64,000 nt of DNA from assembly GCF_900108095.1 (NCBI RefSeq), contig NZ_FNWL01000001.1, positions 868,001 through 932,000 on the forward strand. Direction: 5' to 3'. This DNA comes from Natronorubrum sediminis. Its GTDB lineage: Archaea; Halobacteriota; Halobacteria; Halobacteriales; Natrialbaceae. The translations under genes and the position numbers were made by a program. Below are positions 34,609-42,754 of this stretch, one piece after another (positions within the stretch are counted from its first letter, which is position 1; each line of letters opens with the position of its first letter). The notes under the pieces were generated by a model, which was not told the origin of the DNA, ran no database searches, and worked only from the letters and a program-made list of their open reading frames with translations.

Positions 34609-34692
34609 GACTCGAGTGTCGACGTGGCGCTTACCGAGATGACTCGAGCGTTGATGTGTCGCTTACCGAGGTGACTCGAGCGTCGACGTGTC
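34609..34692. repeat. 32-bp imperfect tandem repeat (about 2.6 copies)
   Basis: Units at 34609-34640 (GACTCGAGTGTCGACGTGGC...), 34641-34672 (GACTCGAGCGTTGATGTGTC...) and a partial one from 34673 (GACTCGAGCGTCGACGTGTC). The unit core is GACTCGAGYGTYGAYGTGKC followed by GCTTACCGAG. It is intergenic, between the pgi 3' end and the start of the CPBP gene. The third unit diverges after ~20 bases. Confidence 0.85.
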
Positions 34693-34755
34693 TCCTTCTG
34701 AAACGTAAACTCGAGCGGCCAACGAGCAGTCAGCCAGACGGTGACGACCGATTCG

Positions 34756-36057
34756 TTAGCGTTCGATCCGTAGCTCCGTCTTCTCGGCGACGGCGTCGGC
34801 TTCCTCGAAGTCGCCGCCGCCGAGGAGCCCTCGAGTCGCCTTCTTCGCCCACTCGACGGCGGGCTGTTCGAACGTGTTGACGGCGTAGAGTTCGCCCGCG
34901 AGGACGCAGGCCGCCTCCATGCCGTAGAGCAAGCCACCGAGTTCGTACTCGTCGACGCCGTCGAGTTCGACTCTGACGTTCGGCCGACCGGCGGCGGCGA
35001 GGCTCGCTTCGGTGGCCTCGAACTCGGCCTCGAGCAGGTCCGCGAGCGTGGCGTCGCTGAGGTAGGCCAGTTCGTCGACGCCAGTGTCGGGGATCGGGCG
35101 ATCAGCGAGGTCACCCGGCGAGACGAACGTGACGAGTTTGTCCCGCGGCCCGGCACGGTAGAGCTGGAGTTGGGAGTGTTGGTCGGTAACGCCGAGGGCG
35201 CGAACGGGGGTCTGCCCGAGGTCGTCCTTGCCGAGGCTCTCGGCCCACAACTGGGCGAACCACTCGGCGTACGTCTCGAGCGATTCGGCGTAGGGAACCA
35301 TCGCGTTGATTCCCGCGCCGCGCTGATCGAGGGCGTAGGTCGTCGCGCCGTAGGCGTACGCCGGACACTCGAAGAGTGATCCGGAGAGCGTCTCGGCTTC
35401 AGCCGCCGCGCCGTCGAGCAGGGCCTCGAGGTCGTGCCCACAGACTGCCGCCGCGACGAGGCCGACGGCTGACAGTGCGGAGAATCGTCCGGGGACGCCG
35501 TCGGGAACCCGCAGAGAGGGGAGGTCGTGACGGTCGGAGAGATTCCGGAGGGGACCCGATTCGCCGGTCGTCACGATGGTCCGTTCGGTCCAGTCGACGT
35601 CCGCCGACTCGAAGGCGTCTCGGACGACCAGAAAGTTCGCCAGCGTCTCGGCGGTCGTTCCCGAACGCGAGACCACGTTGATCGCCGTGTTCTCGAGCGA
35701 GCGGTTCTCGAGGTGTTGGGAGATCCACACCGGATCGACGTTGTCGAGATAGATGGCCTCCGTGTCGCTCTCGGCTGCGAGGGCGTCCGTGATCGTCGCT
35801 GCACCGAGTGCACTGCCGCCGATCCCAATCGTAAGCAAGGTCTCGGCGTCTGCGACGGGTTCGACGGCTTCCCTGATCTCCGATGGATCAGTCCGTTGTG
35901 GCAGGTTCAGTGCTTCGTAGCCGTGTTCCGCGTCGGCCATTCCCTGCTCGATTCGCTCGTGGGCATCTCCGACCTGGTCGTTGAGGCGCTCGAGTGACTC
36001 CCTCGAGACGCCCGGTGAGGCGACCGAGGCGAGCGCGTTCCCGATATCGACGTTCAT
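34756..36057 (-). CDS. pgi: glucose-6-phosphate isomerase
   Basis: 433 residues from ATG 36057 (MNVDIGNALASVASPGVSRE); the upstream open frame is not coding-like. Interconverts glucose-6-P and fructose-6-P. SIS-fold sugar-phosphate motif LLTIGIGGSALGAATITDAL, NVVSRSGTTAETLANFLVVRDAF, GVPGRFSALSAVGLVAA, TDQHSQLQLYRAGP (catalytic His region) and FEQPAVEWAKKATRGLL with the conserved Lys. This is the bacterial-like PGI superfamily, not the cupin-type PGI of some Euryarchaeota. Confidence 0.93.
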   Translation of the reverse strand: MNVDIGNALASVASPGVSRESLERLNDQVGDAHERIEQGMADAEHGYEALNLPQRTDPSEIREAVEPVADAETLLTIGIGGSALGAATITDALAAESDTEAIYLDNVDPVWISQHLENRSLENTAINVVSRSGTTAETLANFLVVRDAFESADVDWTERTIVTTGESGPLRNLSDRHDLPSLRVPDGVPGRFSALSAVGLVAAAVCGHDLEALLDGAAAEAETLSGSLFECPAYAYGATTYALDQRGAGINAMVPYAESLETYAEWFAQLWAESLGKDDLGQTPVRALGVTDQHSQLQLYRAGPRDKLVTFVSPGDLADRPIPDTGVDELAYLSDATLADLLEAEFEATEASLAAAGRPNVRVELDGVDEYELGGLLYGMEAACVLAGELYAVNTFEQPAVEWAKKATRGLLGGGDFEEADAVAEKTELRIER

Positions 36058-36240
36058 ACGCGAGCAGGCGACCGCTAGGGGTAAAGGCGTTCCGTGATCG
36101 GTATCACCGAGTTGACGGACCGCAGTGTAGTACGCTTCGCACACAGCTGTAATCACTGGAGGCACGCCACTCGAGTCTGAACCACAACATATGTAGGGAC
36201 TACCCTTACCCGGACGACACCGATAAATAAGAGTACTACA

Positions 36241-36693
36241 ATGAGCAGCTACAAGCCTACCGAGCCGATCGACATCTTGCTCGTCGAAGACAATCCCGGT
36301 GACATTCGCCTGACGCAGGAGGCGTTCAAATCGATCGAGAGTGAGATCAAGTTTCACACCGTCACGAACGGCGAGGAGGCCACGAGGTACTTCGACGTCT
36401 GTGAAACGGATAACAGAAGTACCGATCCCGATCTGGTATTGCTCGATTTGAACCTGCCACGCGTCGACGGGTTCAGAGTCCTCGAGATTTTGAGCGAACA
36501 ACTCGAGTACCCGCCGCCACCAGTGTTGGTTCTCTCGAGTTCGGAGACGGAAGAAGACATTGCCAAGAGTTACGACCGGGCAGCGAACGCGTACCTGACG
36601 AAACCCAAAAGTCCCGACGAGTTCGACACGCTGGCACAGGCCATCGAAGACTTCTGGATCGACTCGGCGCGGCATCCGCCCGAACCGACCTAG
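36241..36693 (+). CDS. single-domain response regulator (Rcp1-like receiver)
   Basis: 150 residues, receiver only: ILLVEDNPGDIRLTQEAFKSIESE (acidic pocket), phospho-acceptor Asp ~68 in LVLLDLNLPRVDGFRVLEIL, Ser in VLVLSSSETEEDI and Lys near 121 in NAYLTKPKSPDEF. The NPGD-x-RL pattern is that of receivers paired with phytochrome-like or haloarchaeal sensor kinases. There is no kinase or output domain nearby, so the partner is unknown. Confidence 0.9.
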   Translation: MSSYKPTEPIDILLVEDNPGDIRLTQEAFKSIESEIKFHTVTNGEEATRYFDVCETDNRSTDPDLVLLDLNLPRVDGFRVLEILSEQLEYPPPPVLVLSSSETEEDIAKSYDRAANAYLTKPKSPDEFDTLAQAIEDFWIDSARHPPEPT

Positions 36694-36863
36694 CGCTCGT
36701 CGAATCCGCACACGTACCGGTAGCCGAAGTTTTCGAGGGAAGGCGACAAAGCGACACGAACGACGGGCACTCACATGGTATCGAAAGCGCGCAAATCGGG
36801 ACCCCACTGATGAATTCGGCGAAAGCCGAAACGTGGAAACCGTCCCTCTCCATATAGGTAGGC

Positions 36864-37337
36864 ATGAACGAAACGACGGGAACCTTCGTCGTCACGCACG
36901 CCGAAGACGACTCGGCTGTCGTCCGTGACGTGGAGACCGCACAGGTTCACACGCTCGCGTCGAACCCCGGCATCGAGGTCCACGACGTTCTCGAAGCGAC
37001 TGTCGCACCCGATCCGCCACTCGAGGTGACGTGGCAGGTCGTCGACGTCGACGGTCGACGGTCGATCGAACTGGTCGACAGCGACCTCGAGCCGACCCAA
37101 CACGCGAAAGAACTGGCTGCTGACGCCGATATCGGCGAGTTGATTCAGGAGGAACGAGCCGGAACGGGTGAGATCCACGTCTTTCGGCTACCCGAGGAGG
37201 ACGTCGAAGCGGCCGCGACGGACGTTCTCGAGGACGAGGAGACTGTCGCGCGGGCGGCGCGACTCGAGGCGGTTCGCGTCGAAGTTCGGCGCGATGTGGG
37301 CGGCGGCGTTTTGAGCGTTCGATACCTGCCCGATTGA
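36864..37337 (+). CDS. DUF5812 family protein
   Basis: 157 residues. TGTFVVTHAEDDSAVVRDVETAQVHTLASNPGIEVHDVLEATVAPDPPLEVTWQVVDV, then GELIQEERAGTGEIHVFRLPEEDVEAAATDVLEDEETVARAARL and VGGGVLSVRYLPD. This arrangement is the haloarchaeal DUF5812 family, which is often encoded just before secF-secD, as here. It has no signal or membrane segment. A connection with the Sec system is suggested only by gene order. Confidence 0.85.
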   Translation: MNETTGTFVVTHAEDDSAVVRDVETAQVHTLASNPGIEVHDVLEATVAPDPPLEVTWQVVDVDGRRSIELVDSDLEPTQHAKELAADADIGELIQEERAGTGEIHVFRLPEEDVEAAATDVLEDEETVARAARLEAVRVEVRRDVGGGVLSVRYLPD

Positions 37338-37416
37338 GCGCTCGTTCGAATTGGTTGGCAAATGTGGTATACAAATTGGGAAGGCTTACTTTTCCGGACT
37401 GCCAGAGGTTGGACAC

Positions 37417-38301
37417 ATGGCGAATTTCGACGTACCGGAGTTCGACTATACCCGGTACAGCAACCGCCAACTCGCGGCAGTGCCGCTTGCGGTGCTCGCG
37501 GTTGCACTACTCGTTCTCACCGGTTCGTTTCTCGCGACGGGCGCACCCGTTCAGCTCGGAATGGACTTCGCTGGCGGATCCGAACTGACCGTGCAGACGA
37601 CCTCTTCTGAAGAAGAGATCGAGCAGGCGTTCGACGAGGAGCCCGAGTCGGTACAGGAGGTGACGGCCCCGGAGACGGAGAACCAGTACATCGTGCAGTT
37701 CACCACGACCGACCTCGAGTCACTCACTGAGCAAGCCGAGTCTAACTTAGAACAAGACGGTGACGCGGACGTCGTCCAACTCGAGTCGACCGTCTCCGAG
37801 AGCTTCGGCGAGCAGACCCAACAGACGGCACTGCTTGGCATCGCCGTCGCCTTCCTCGGGATGAGCGTCATCGCGTTCTTGCTCTTTCGGACGTTCGTTC
37901 CGTCGATCGCGATCGTGTTGTCGGCATTTTCGGATATCGTGATTCCGCTCGCGTTCATGGCGGTAACCGGCATTTCGCTCTCGCTCGGAACCGTCGCCGC
38001 ACTGTTGATGCTGATCGGGTATTCCGTCGACTCGGATATCCTGTTGAACAACCACATTCTGCGCCGACAGGGTGAGTTCTACGAGAGTACGAATCGAGCG
38101 ATGCAGACCGGTGTCACGATGACGGTGACGTCGATGGCCGCGATGCTCGTCATGGGGATCGCCGCCTGGCTCTTCGGCGTCGAGTTGCTCGCCTCGATCG
38201 GAATCATCCTCTTCGTCGGCCTCGCAGCCGACCTCATGAACACCTACATGCTCAATCTAAGCCTGCTTCGCTGGTACAAATTCGAGGGGGTGAGATCCTG
38301 A
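37417..38301 (+). CDS. secF: protein-export membrane protein SecF
   Basis: 294 residues from ATG 37417 (MANFDVPEFDYTRYSNRQLAAVPL); the frame opens earlier without coding character. Partner of SecD, using the proton motive force to aid protein export. Structure: TM1 at ~22-42, LGMDFAGGSELTVQTT (SecDF P1-like start), a short extracellular domain to ~140, then TM2-TM6 including IVLSAFSDIVIPLAFMAVTGISLSLGTVAALLMLIGYSVDSDILLNNHI (the GYSVxDxxL motif) and GLAADLMNTYMLNLSLLRW. Stop overlaps the secD ATG by one base. Confidence 0.94.
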   Translation: MANFDVPEFDYTRYSNRQLAAVPLAVLAVALLVLTGSFLATGAPVQLGMDFAGGSELTVQTTSSEEEIEQAFDEEPESVQEVTAPETENQYIVQFTTTDLESLTEQAESNLEQDGDADVVQLESTVSESFGEQTQQTALLGIAVAFLGMSVIAFLLFRTFVPSIAIVLSAFSDIVIPLAFMAVTGISLSLGTVAALLMLIGYSVDSDILLNNHILRRQGEFYESTNRAMQTGVTMTVTSMAAMLVMGIAAWLFGVELLASIGIILFVGLAADLMNTYMLNLSLLRWYKFEGVRS

Positions 38302-39926
38302 TGGGACCGAAACGCTTCATCCTCGAGTACTGGCGACTCATGTTGTTGCTCGTCTTCGTTAGCGTCGCCCTCGTCGCCCTCTTCATCCCCGGCGGGATCA
38401 TGGCCGACGACAGCTACGTCGACGACGAGAGTATCGACGACAATCCGACGAACCTCGAGTACGGACTCGGCTTAGACGGCGGCACGCGTATTAGCGCCCC
38501 AGTCGTCGGGATGGTCGCCGAGGACATCGAGACTGACGCGACCGACGAGGAGGAAGGAACCGTCGACAGGGAACGGCTCAACGAAATCGAGACCGCCCTC
38601 TACGACGAACTCGACCTCGACACGGGGAACGCGAGCGTCGATCACGACGACAGCGGGAACGTCCACGCGGAGGTGTTCACCGACGAGGTGACCCAAGAGG
38701 AGTTCGCCGCGGTCCTGAGCGACGAGACAGGTCACGAAGTCGATCCCGACGACGACGTTCGTGATGGCGTCTCGGATCAGACGCGCGCTCAGATGGTCGA
38801 CACGATCGAGTCGATGATCAACGAAGCCGGCCTCTCCGGCGGCGACACCTACCAATCCGAACAGGTCGGCGGCGAGCACTACGTCGTCACCGAAGTACCG
38901 GACATGGACCCCGATGAACTCCGAGAGTTGCTCTCGGATCGTGGCATCGTCGAGGTCGTCGCCTACTATCCAGACGACGACGGCCAGGCGAATCAGACGG
39001 TACTCGAGGGTGACGACATCGCGACCGTCGATCCGCCGGAGCCATCCGAGCGTGGGAGCGGGTACGACGTTCCAGTCGAAGTCGACAGCAACGCCGCACC
39101 CGACTTTCAGGAGGATCTGAACGACCTCGGATTCACCGACGAAGGACAGCAGATGTGCTCGCTCGAGCCCGACGAAGACACGATCGACTTCGACCACAGC
39201 GACGAGCAGTACTGTCTGCTCACGGTCGTCGACGGTGAGCCAATCGACGCCCACAGCATGGGTCCAGAGTTGGGCGACAACATGAACCAGGGCGACTGGG
39301 CCTCCGACCCATCCTTCCAGATGGGGGCCCAGAACCAAGAGCAGGCACAGGGGCTCTCAGTGAGTCTGCAAGCCGGTGCGATGCCCGCACCACTCGACTT
39401 CAGCGAGGAACAGACGTACTCGCTGTCACCCGCACTCGCCGATCAGTTCAAGCTCTACTCGCTGCTCATCGGCGGGCTGTCAGTGTTGACCGTCAGCGGG
39501 ATGGTCTTCCTGCGCTATCGCGACGTGCGAGTCGCCACGCCGATGATCCTCACCGCGATGGCGGAGGTGGTCATCCTCCTCGGGTTCGCGGCGCTGATAC
39601 GCATGCCGCTGGATCTCTCCCACGTCGCCGGGTTCATCGCCGTCGTCGGGACGGGGGTGGACGACCTCATCATCATCGCCGACGAGGTGATGGACGAAGG
39701 CGACGTCAGCTCCCAGCGGGTGTTCGAGTCCCGCTTCCGCAAGGCCTTCTGGATTATCGGGGCCGCCGCGGCGACGACGATCATCGCCATGTCGCCACTG
39801 GCCGTCATGAGCCTCGGGGACCTCCAAGGGTTCGCGATCATCACCATCCTCGGCGTCCTGATTGGCGTCCTCATCACCCGTCCAGCCTACGGGGACATCC
39901 TCCAGCGGCTGATGACGGACAAGTAA
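38301..39926 (+). CDS. secD: protein-export membrane protein SecD
   Basis: 541 residues. N-terminal TM then LEYGLGLDGGTRISAPVVGMV (P1 domain start), a long acidic extracellular region (~35-380), and C-terminal TM helices with LLIGGLSVLTVSGMVFLRYRDVRVATPMILTAMAEVVILLGFAALIRMPLDLSHVAGFIAVVGTGVDDLIIIADEVMDEG (SecD TM4 with conserved Asp). The extracellular domain is strongly acidic. Translationally coupled to secF. Confidence 0.94.
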   Translation: MGPKRFILEYWRLMLLLVFVSVALVALFIPGGIMADDSYVDDESIDDNPTNLEYGLGLDGGTRISAPVVGMVAEDIETDATDEEEGTVDRERLNEIETALYDELDLDTGNASVDHDDSGNVHAEVFTDEVTQEEFAAVLSDETGHEVDPDDDVRDGVSDQTRAQMVDTIESMINEAGLSGGDTYQSEQVGGEHYVVTEVPDMDPDELRELLSDRGIVEVVAYYPDDDGQANQTVLEGDDIATVDPPEPSERGSGYDVPVEVDSNAAPDFQEDLNDLGFTDEGQQMCSLEPDEDTIDFDHSDEQYCLLTVVDGEPIDAHSMGPELGDNMNQGDWASDPSFQMGAQNQEQAQGLSVSLQAGAMPAPLDFSEEQTYSLSPALADQFKLYSLLIGGLSVLTVSGMVFLRYRDVRVATPMILTAMAEVVILLGFAALIRMPLDLSHVAGFIAVVGTGVDDLIIIADEVMDEGDVSSQRVFESRFRKAFWIIGAAAATTIIAMSPLAVMSLGDLQGFAIITILGVLIGVLITRPAYGDILQRLMTDK

Positions 39927-39994
39927 CGCTCGAGTTCGCGTTCTGCGTGTCGTTTCCGCGTTTCCAGTTCGAACCCACTTCTCGCCAGCGTCGT

Positions 39995-41005
39995 TCAGGT
40001 CGGCACGACGTCCGAGAGTCCGACGCTCTCGAGGAGTAGCCAGACGACGAAGACGCCGTAGAGCGCGAGCAGGGTCCACGCTTCGGGGACGGTCAGTCGC
40101 ATCTCGGTGCGAACGATGGTGAAGAAGACGATCGTCGCGAGGATCAGGAAGGCCATCATCGGCACGATGTGGGCGAACGTGATCGACAGCGTCCCGGCGA
40201 CGAGGATCCCAACCGGGATAGCCACGAGCAAGTCGAAGACGTTGCTTCCGAGCACGTTCGCAAGGCTGACCGACGCTCGACCGGACCGAGCGGCGGCGAT
40301 ACTGACGAACGCGTCGGGAAAACTCGAGCCGGCGGCGACGATGGTCATCCCCCAGAGGAAAGCGGGGGTTCCGAAGGCGTCACCGAGTCCGAGCGCGGCC
40401 AGAACGAGTCCTTCGACGCCGACGATGATGACTACTAACCCGAGACCGAACCAGAGCCAGGCGCGGCCGATATCGACCGTCGCGTCGCCCACACCTTCGT
40501 GCTCCGCGGCATCGAGGTACTGCGTGAACACGTAGAGGCCGTACAGAATCAGCGGGAACAACGCGAGCGGGCGGGTGACGGCACCCTGCAGTCCCTCGCC
40601 CTCGAGTGGGTAGTAGATCACCGCGAGCGAGAACGTCAACAGGAGCGACGCGACGGCGAGCATGTAGAATAGGGACTCCTTGTACACCAAATCACGATTC
40701 GTCGCCATCCCCCCGTTGCCGACCAGCACCGACGCAGCGGGGATGACGAGCAGGTTGAACACCGCGGAGCCGACGATTGCACCGACGCCGAGTTCGAACG
40801 CGCCGTGGCGCAGCGTGGCGACGATCACGCTCACCAGTTCCGGCATGCTCGAGCCCACGGCGGCGATGACCGCTCCCTGTACCACGGCTGGGACGCCGTA
40901 GCCCACCGCGAGTTGGTCCGCGGACGCCTCGAGCCACTGGCTCCCCCGCCAGAGGACGGCCGTCGCGAGGATTGCGAGCCCGAGGTAGACGAGCACGTCG
41001 AACAT
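39995..41005 (-). CDS. calcium/sodium antiporter (Na+/Ca2+ exchanger family)
   Basis: 336 residues, two homologous halves of five TM helices. Each half carries the alpha-repeat: first AAVGSSMPELVSVIVATLRHGAFELGVGAIVGSAVFN (near residue 50), second AGSSFPDAFVSIAAARSGRASVSLANVLGSNVFDLLVAIP (near 220). These GxSxPE/GNxFN motifs form the ion-binding site of YrbG/CaxA-type exchangers. Whether calcium or another cation is carried is not determinable. Likely leaderless from a TATA element at 41031-41037. Confidence 0.92.
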   Translation of the reverse strand: MFDVLVYLGLAILATAVLWRGSQWLEASADQLAVGYGVPAVVQGAVIAAVGSSMPELVSVIVATLRHGAFELGVGAIVGSAVFNLLVIPAASVLVGNGGMATNRDLVYKESLFYMLAVASLLLTFSLAVIYYPLEGEGLQGAVTRPLALFPLILYGLYVFTQYLDAAEHEGVGDATVDIGRAWLWFGLGLVVIIVGVEGLVLAALGLGDAFGTPAFLWGMTIVAAGSSFPDAFVSIAAARSGRASVSLANVLGSNVFDLLVAIPVGILVAGTLSITFAHIVPMMAFLILATIVFFTIVRTEMRLTVPEAWTLLALYGVFVVWLLLESVGLSDVVPT

Positions 41006-41030
41006 GACTCACTCGTGCACCGTGTGTGCG

Positions 41031-41037
41031 TATAAAT
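41031..41037 (-). promoter_or_regulatory. TATA box of the exchanger gene
   Basis: On the minus strand the sequence CCATTTATACGC lies with the TATA core at 41031-41037, 26-32 bases upstream of the start codon (41005). The spacing predicts a leaderless mRNA. The 33-bp tandem repeats begin immediately upstream of it. Confidence 0.65.
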
Positions 41038-41038
41038 G

Positions 41039-41137
41039 GGATGCCGGCTGAATCTGCGCGTGGATGGCGGAGGATGCAGGTCGAATCTGTGCGTCGGCGG
41101 TGGGGGATGCAGGCAGAATCTACGCGTCGACGGCGGG
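41039..41137. repeat. 33-bp imperfect tandem repeat, three copies
   Basis: Three contiguous units of 33 bp: 41039-41071, 41072-41104 and 41105-41137. Each starts GGATGCMGG and contains GAATCTRYGCGT followed by a G-rich end (GGCGG). They lie between the rnhB 3' end and the promoter of the exchanger gene. Because 33 is a multiple of three, the frame stays open through the array, but no real gene is implied. Confidence 0.9.
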
Positions 41138-41160
41138 GTGAAACAGACTGGGAGGACGCG

Positions 41161-41859
41161 TCAGAACTGCTCGAGGCCCGTCTGCTGGGACTCCGCGAGT
41201 ACCGTCTCGCAGGTCGACCAGGACTCGCGAGCGCACGGTGGCAGTTCGCCGTGTTCGCCGACGTAGGACGCGAGAAATTCCCGCGTCGTCGGATCGCTCG
41301 GATAGCCGCTGCCAATCTGGCCGTACTCCTCGGCGAGCGCGGCGACGTGGGCGTCCCGTTCGACTTTCGCGACGATGCTGGCTGCGCCGACGAGTGGCGA
41401 CTCGTCGTCGGCCCCGTGACGAGCGTCGACCTCGAGGCGCTCGAGAAACGAGGGTTCGGTACCCGCTACGGACGAACAAGCGTCTGCGACGCGGCGAGCG
41501 AACCGATCCGCATCGGTGTCGCATGCGTCACAGAGCCCCGATATCGGCGTCGACTCGAGTGCGTCGGCTGCGAGTTCGTCGTGAGCTGCGGCGATGGCTT
41601 CGGCGTGAGCCGCGACCGCGAGGGAGTTCATGTCCGTCTCCGGATCGTCGATCCGCGCCGGCGTGATCTCGGCGACGCCGACGTGGATTCGGTCGTCTTC
41701 GCGAAGCGTCGACGCCAGTTCCTCGCGTCGCTCGGGTGCGAGTCGCTTCGAGTCCGCGATGCCCCTGGGCAGCGTTGTGGGATCCTCGAGCGAGACGGAC
41801 GCGGCGAACATCGAGCCGAGCGCGGGCCCCTTACCGGCTTCGTCGACGCCGAATTGCAT
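41161..41859 (-). CDS. rnhB: ribonuclease HII
   Basis: 232 residues. Cleaves RNA in RNA-DNA hybrids. N-terminal MQFGVDEAGKGPALGSMFAASVSL gives the DE pair; SKRLAPERREELA follows; third acidic residue in LEVDARHGADDESPLVGAASIVAKVERDAHV; then YGQIGSGYPSDPTTREFL, all family motifs. The first metal-binding motif, the middle insert and the length fit archaeal RNase HII. Divergent from the VapBC-like pair. Confidence 0.94.
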   Translation of the reverse strand: MQFGVDEAGKGPALGSMFAASVSLEDPTTLPRGIADSKRLAPERREELASTLREDDRIHVGVAEITPARIDDPETDMNSLAVAAHAEAIAAAHDELAADALESTPISGLCDACDTDADRFARRVADACSSVAGTEPSFLERLEVDARHGADDESPLVGAASIVAKVERDAHVAALAEEYGQIGSGYPSDPTTREFLASYVGEHGELPPCARESWSTCETVLAESQQTGLEQF

Positions 41860-41906
41860 ACGCCGAGCATCTGTGGCTACCCGCTAAATCGTTGCGTTGT
41901 TCGCAC

Positions 41907-41937
41907 AACACCTTTGGTGTTAGATGTACAATGTACA
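41907..41937 (+). promoter_or_regulatory. operator-like inverted repeats of the VapBC-like pair
   Basis: Two palindromes in 31 bp directly before the antitoxin gene: AACACC-TTT-GGTGTT (41907-41921) and TGTAC-AAT-GTACA (41925-41937). The second ends four bases before the ATG at 41942. Antitoxins of the RHH type typically bind inverted repeats at their own promoter, so autoregulation is likely. The position also favours the 41942 start over the ATG at 41924, which lies within the palindrome. Confidence 0.65.
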
Positions 41938-41941
41938 CACG

Positions 41942-42244
41942 ATGAGCTCGGAAAAGAAGCGAGTGCAGTTTCGGGCACCCCATCAACTCGTTGACAGAGC
42001 AGATGCACTTGCAACAGTTTTCGGTTCGGATCGAACGGATATTCTCGTTACCGCTTTGAGAGAGTATCTTCGTGAAGCGGCCCACGACGACGAACTCAAA
42101 CAAGAAATCGCCGCGGCCTATTACGACGATGAGATTACGTTCGATCAGTTGACTGAACTCGTCGGCCGTGAGGAGGCAGCCAACTTTCGTGTACTCAAGC
42201 AGCAACTCAACGACGAGTATATCGACGAAATCGCTGATCTATAA
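41942..42244 (+). CDS. antitoxin-like ribbon-helix-helix protein
   Basis: 100 residues from ATG 41942 (MSSEKKRVQFRAPHQLVDRADALATVFGSDRTDILVTALREYLREAA). Residues ~7-45 fit an RHH DNA-binding fold (RVQFRAPHQLVDRADAL...RTDILVTALREYL). The remaining helices (DELKQEIAAAYYDDEITFDQLTELVGREEAANFRVLKQQLNDEYIDEI) probably neutralise the partner PIN protein. The two genes are adjacent with no spacing. Codon use is more A+T-rich than the neighbours, which fits mobile toxin-antitoxin modules. Confidence 0.82.
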   Translation: MSSEKKRVQFRAPHQLVDRADALATVFGSDRTDILVTALREYLREAAHDDELKQEIAAAYYDDEITFDQLTELVGREEAANFRVLKQQLNDEYIDEIADL

Positions 42245-42754
42245 ATGACCGAGGTGATCGCAGATACGTCGGCGCTCGTTAGTCTCGGAATTGCCGACGG
42301 TTGTGGATCCCCGCTTCGCCTACTGGAAACGGAATACGATTTATCGGTCCCAGACACCGTCTATGGTGAACTCGAAGAGACAGCACTGTACGACGACGTT
42401 CACGGACAGGCAGCATCTCGAGTCCTCGAGTTACTCACGACGGACCAGTGTCAGTCAGTCGAACTCGATCAAAAATTTCCGCTCGACGATGGTGAAAACG
42501 CAGCAGTGAGTCTCGCAAATAGCCAGAATGCTGAGATACTGCTTTGTGACGAGTTCAATAGCCTCGGGTTGATCCACGCATCGCTTGCCGATACCCGACT
42601 CGTGACGACGCCGGTACTTCTCTCGTCGTTCAGTCGCAACGAGCTACTTACGCCAGCGCAATCGATTACGCTTCTCGATTCGATTGCTGCAAAACGAAGT
42701 TGGGAAGAGAACAGCTACGTGCAACGGACACGAGCTCGCCTCGAAACGGACTAA
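42245..42754 (+). CDS. PIN-domain toxin-like ribonuclease
   Basis: 169 residues. PIN fold: VIADTSALVSLGIADG (first Asp), VPDTVYGELEETALYDD (Glu in the GELEE helix), DDGENAAVSLANSQNAEILLCDEFNSLGLIHASL with the usual acidic pair (DD/E, CDE). The C-terminal helices (LLSSFSRNELLTPAQSITLLDSIAAKRSWEENSYVQR) are longer than a minimal VapC. As a toxin it would cleave RNA (often tRNA or rRNA) when the antitoxin is lost; that is inferred from the family and gene pairing. Its 3' end overlaps pus10 by four bases, convergent. Confidence 0.83.
   Translation: MTEVIADTSALVSLGIADGCGSPLRLLETEYDLSVPDTVYGELEETALYDDVHGQAASRVLELLTTDQCQSVELDQKFPLDDGENAAVSLANSQNAEILLCDEFNSLGLIHASLADTRLVTTPVLLSSFSRNELLTPAQSITLLDSIAAKRSWEENSYVQRTRARLETD

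Noticed and set aside
36058-36807. Upstream extension of pgi to 683 residues
   Set aside because: It runs opposite the receiver gene at 36241 and has no family similarity; MNVDIGNALASVA at 36057 fits as start.
41039-41137. Protein-coding 33-bp repeat (11-residue units)
   Set aside because: The open frame is a consequence of the unit length; no start, signal or codon bias supports translation.
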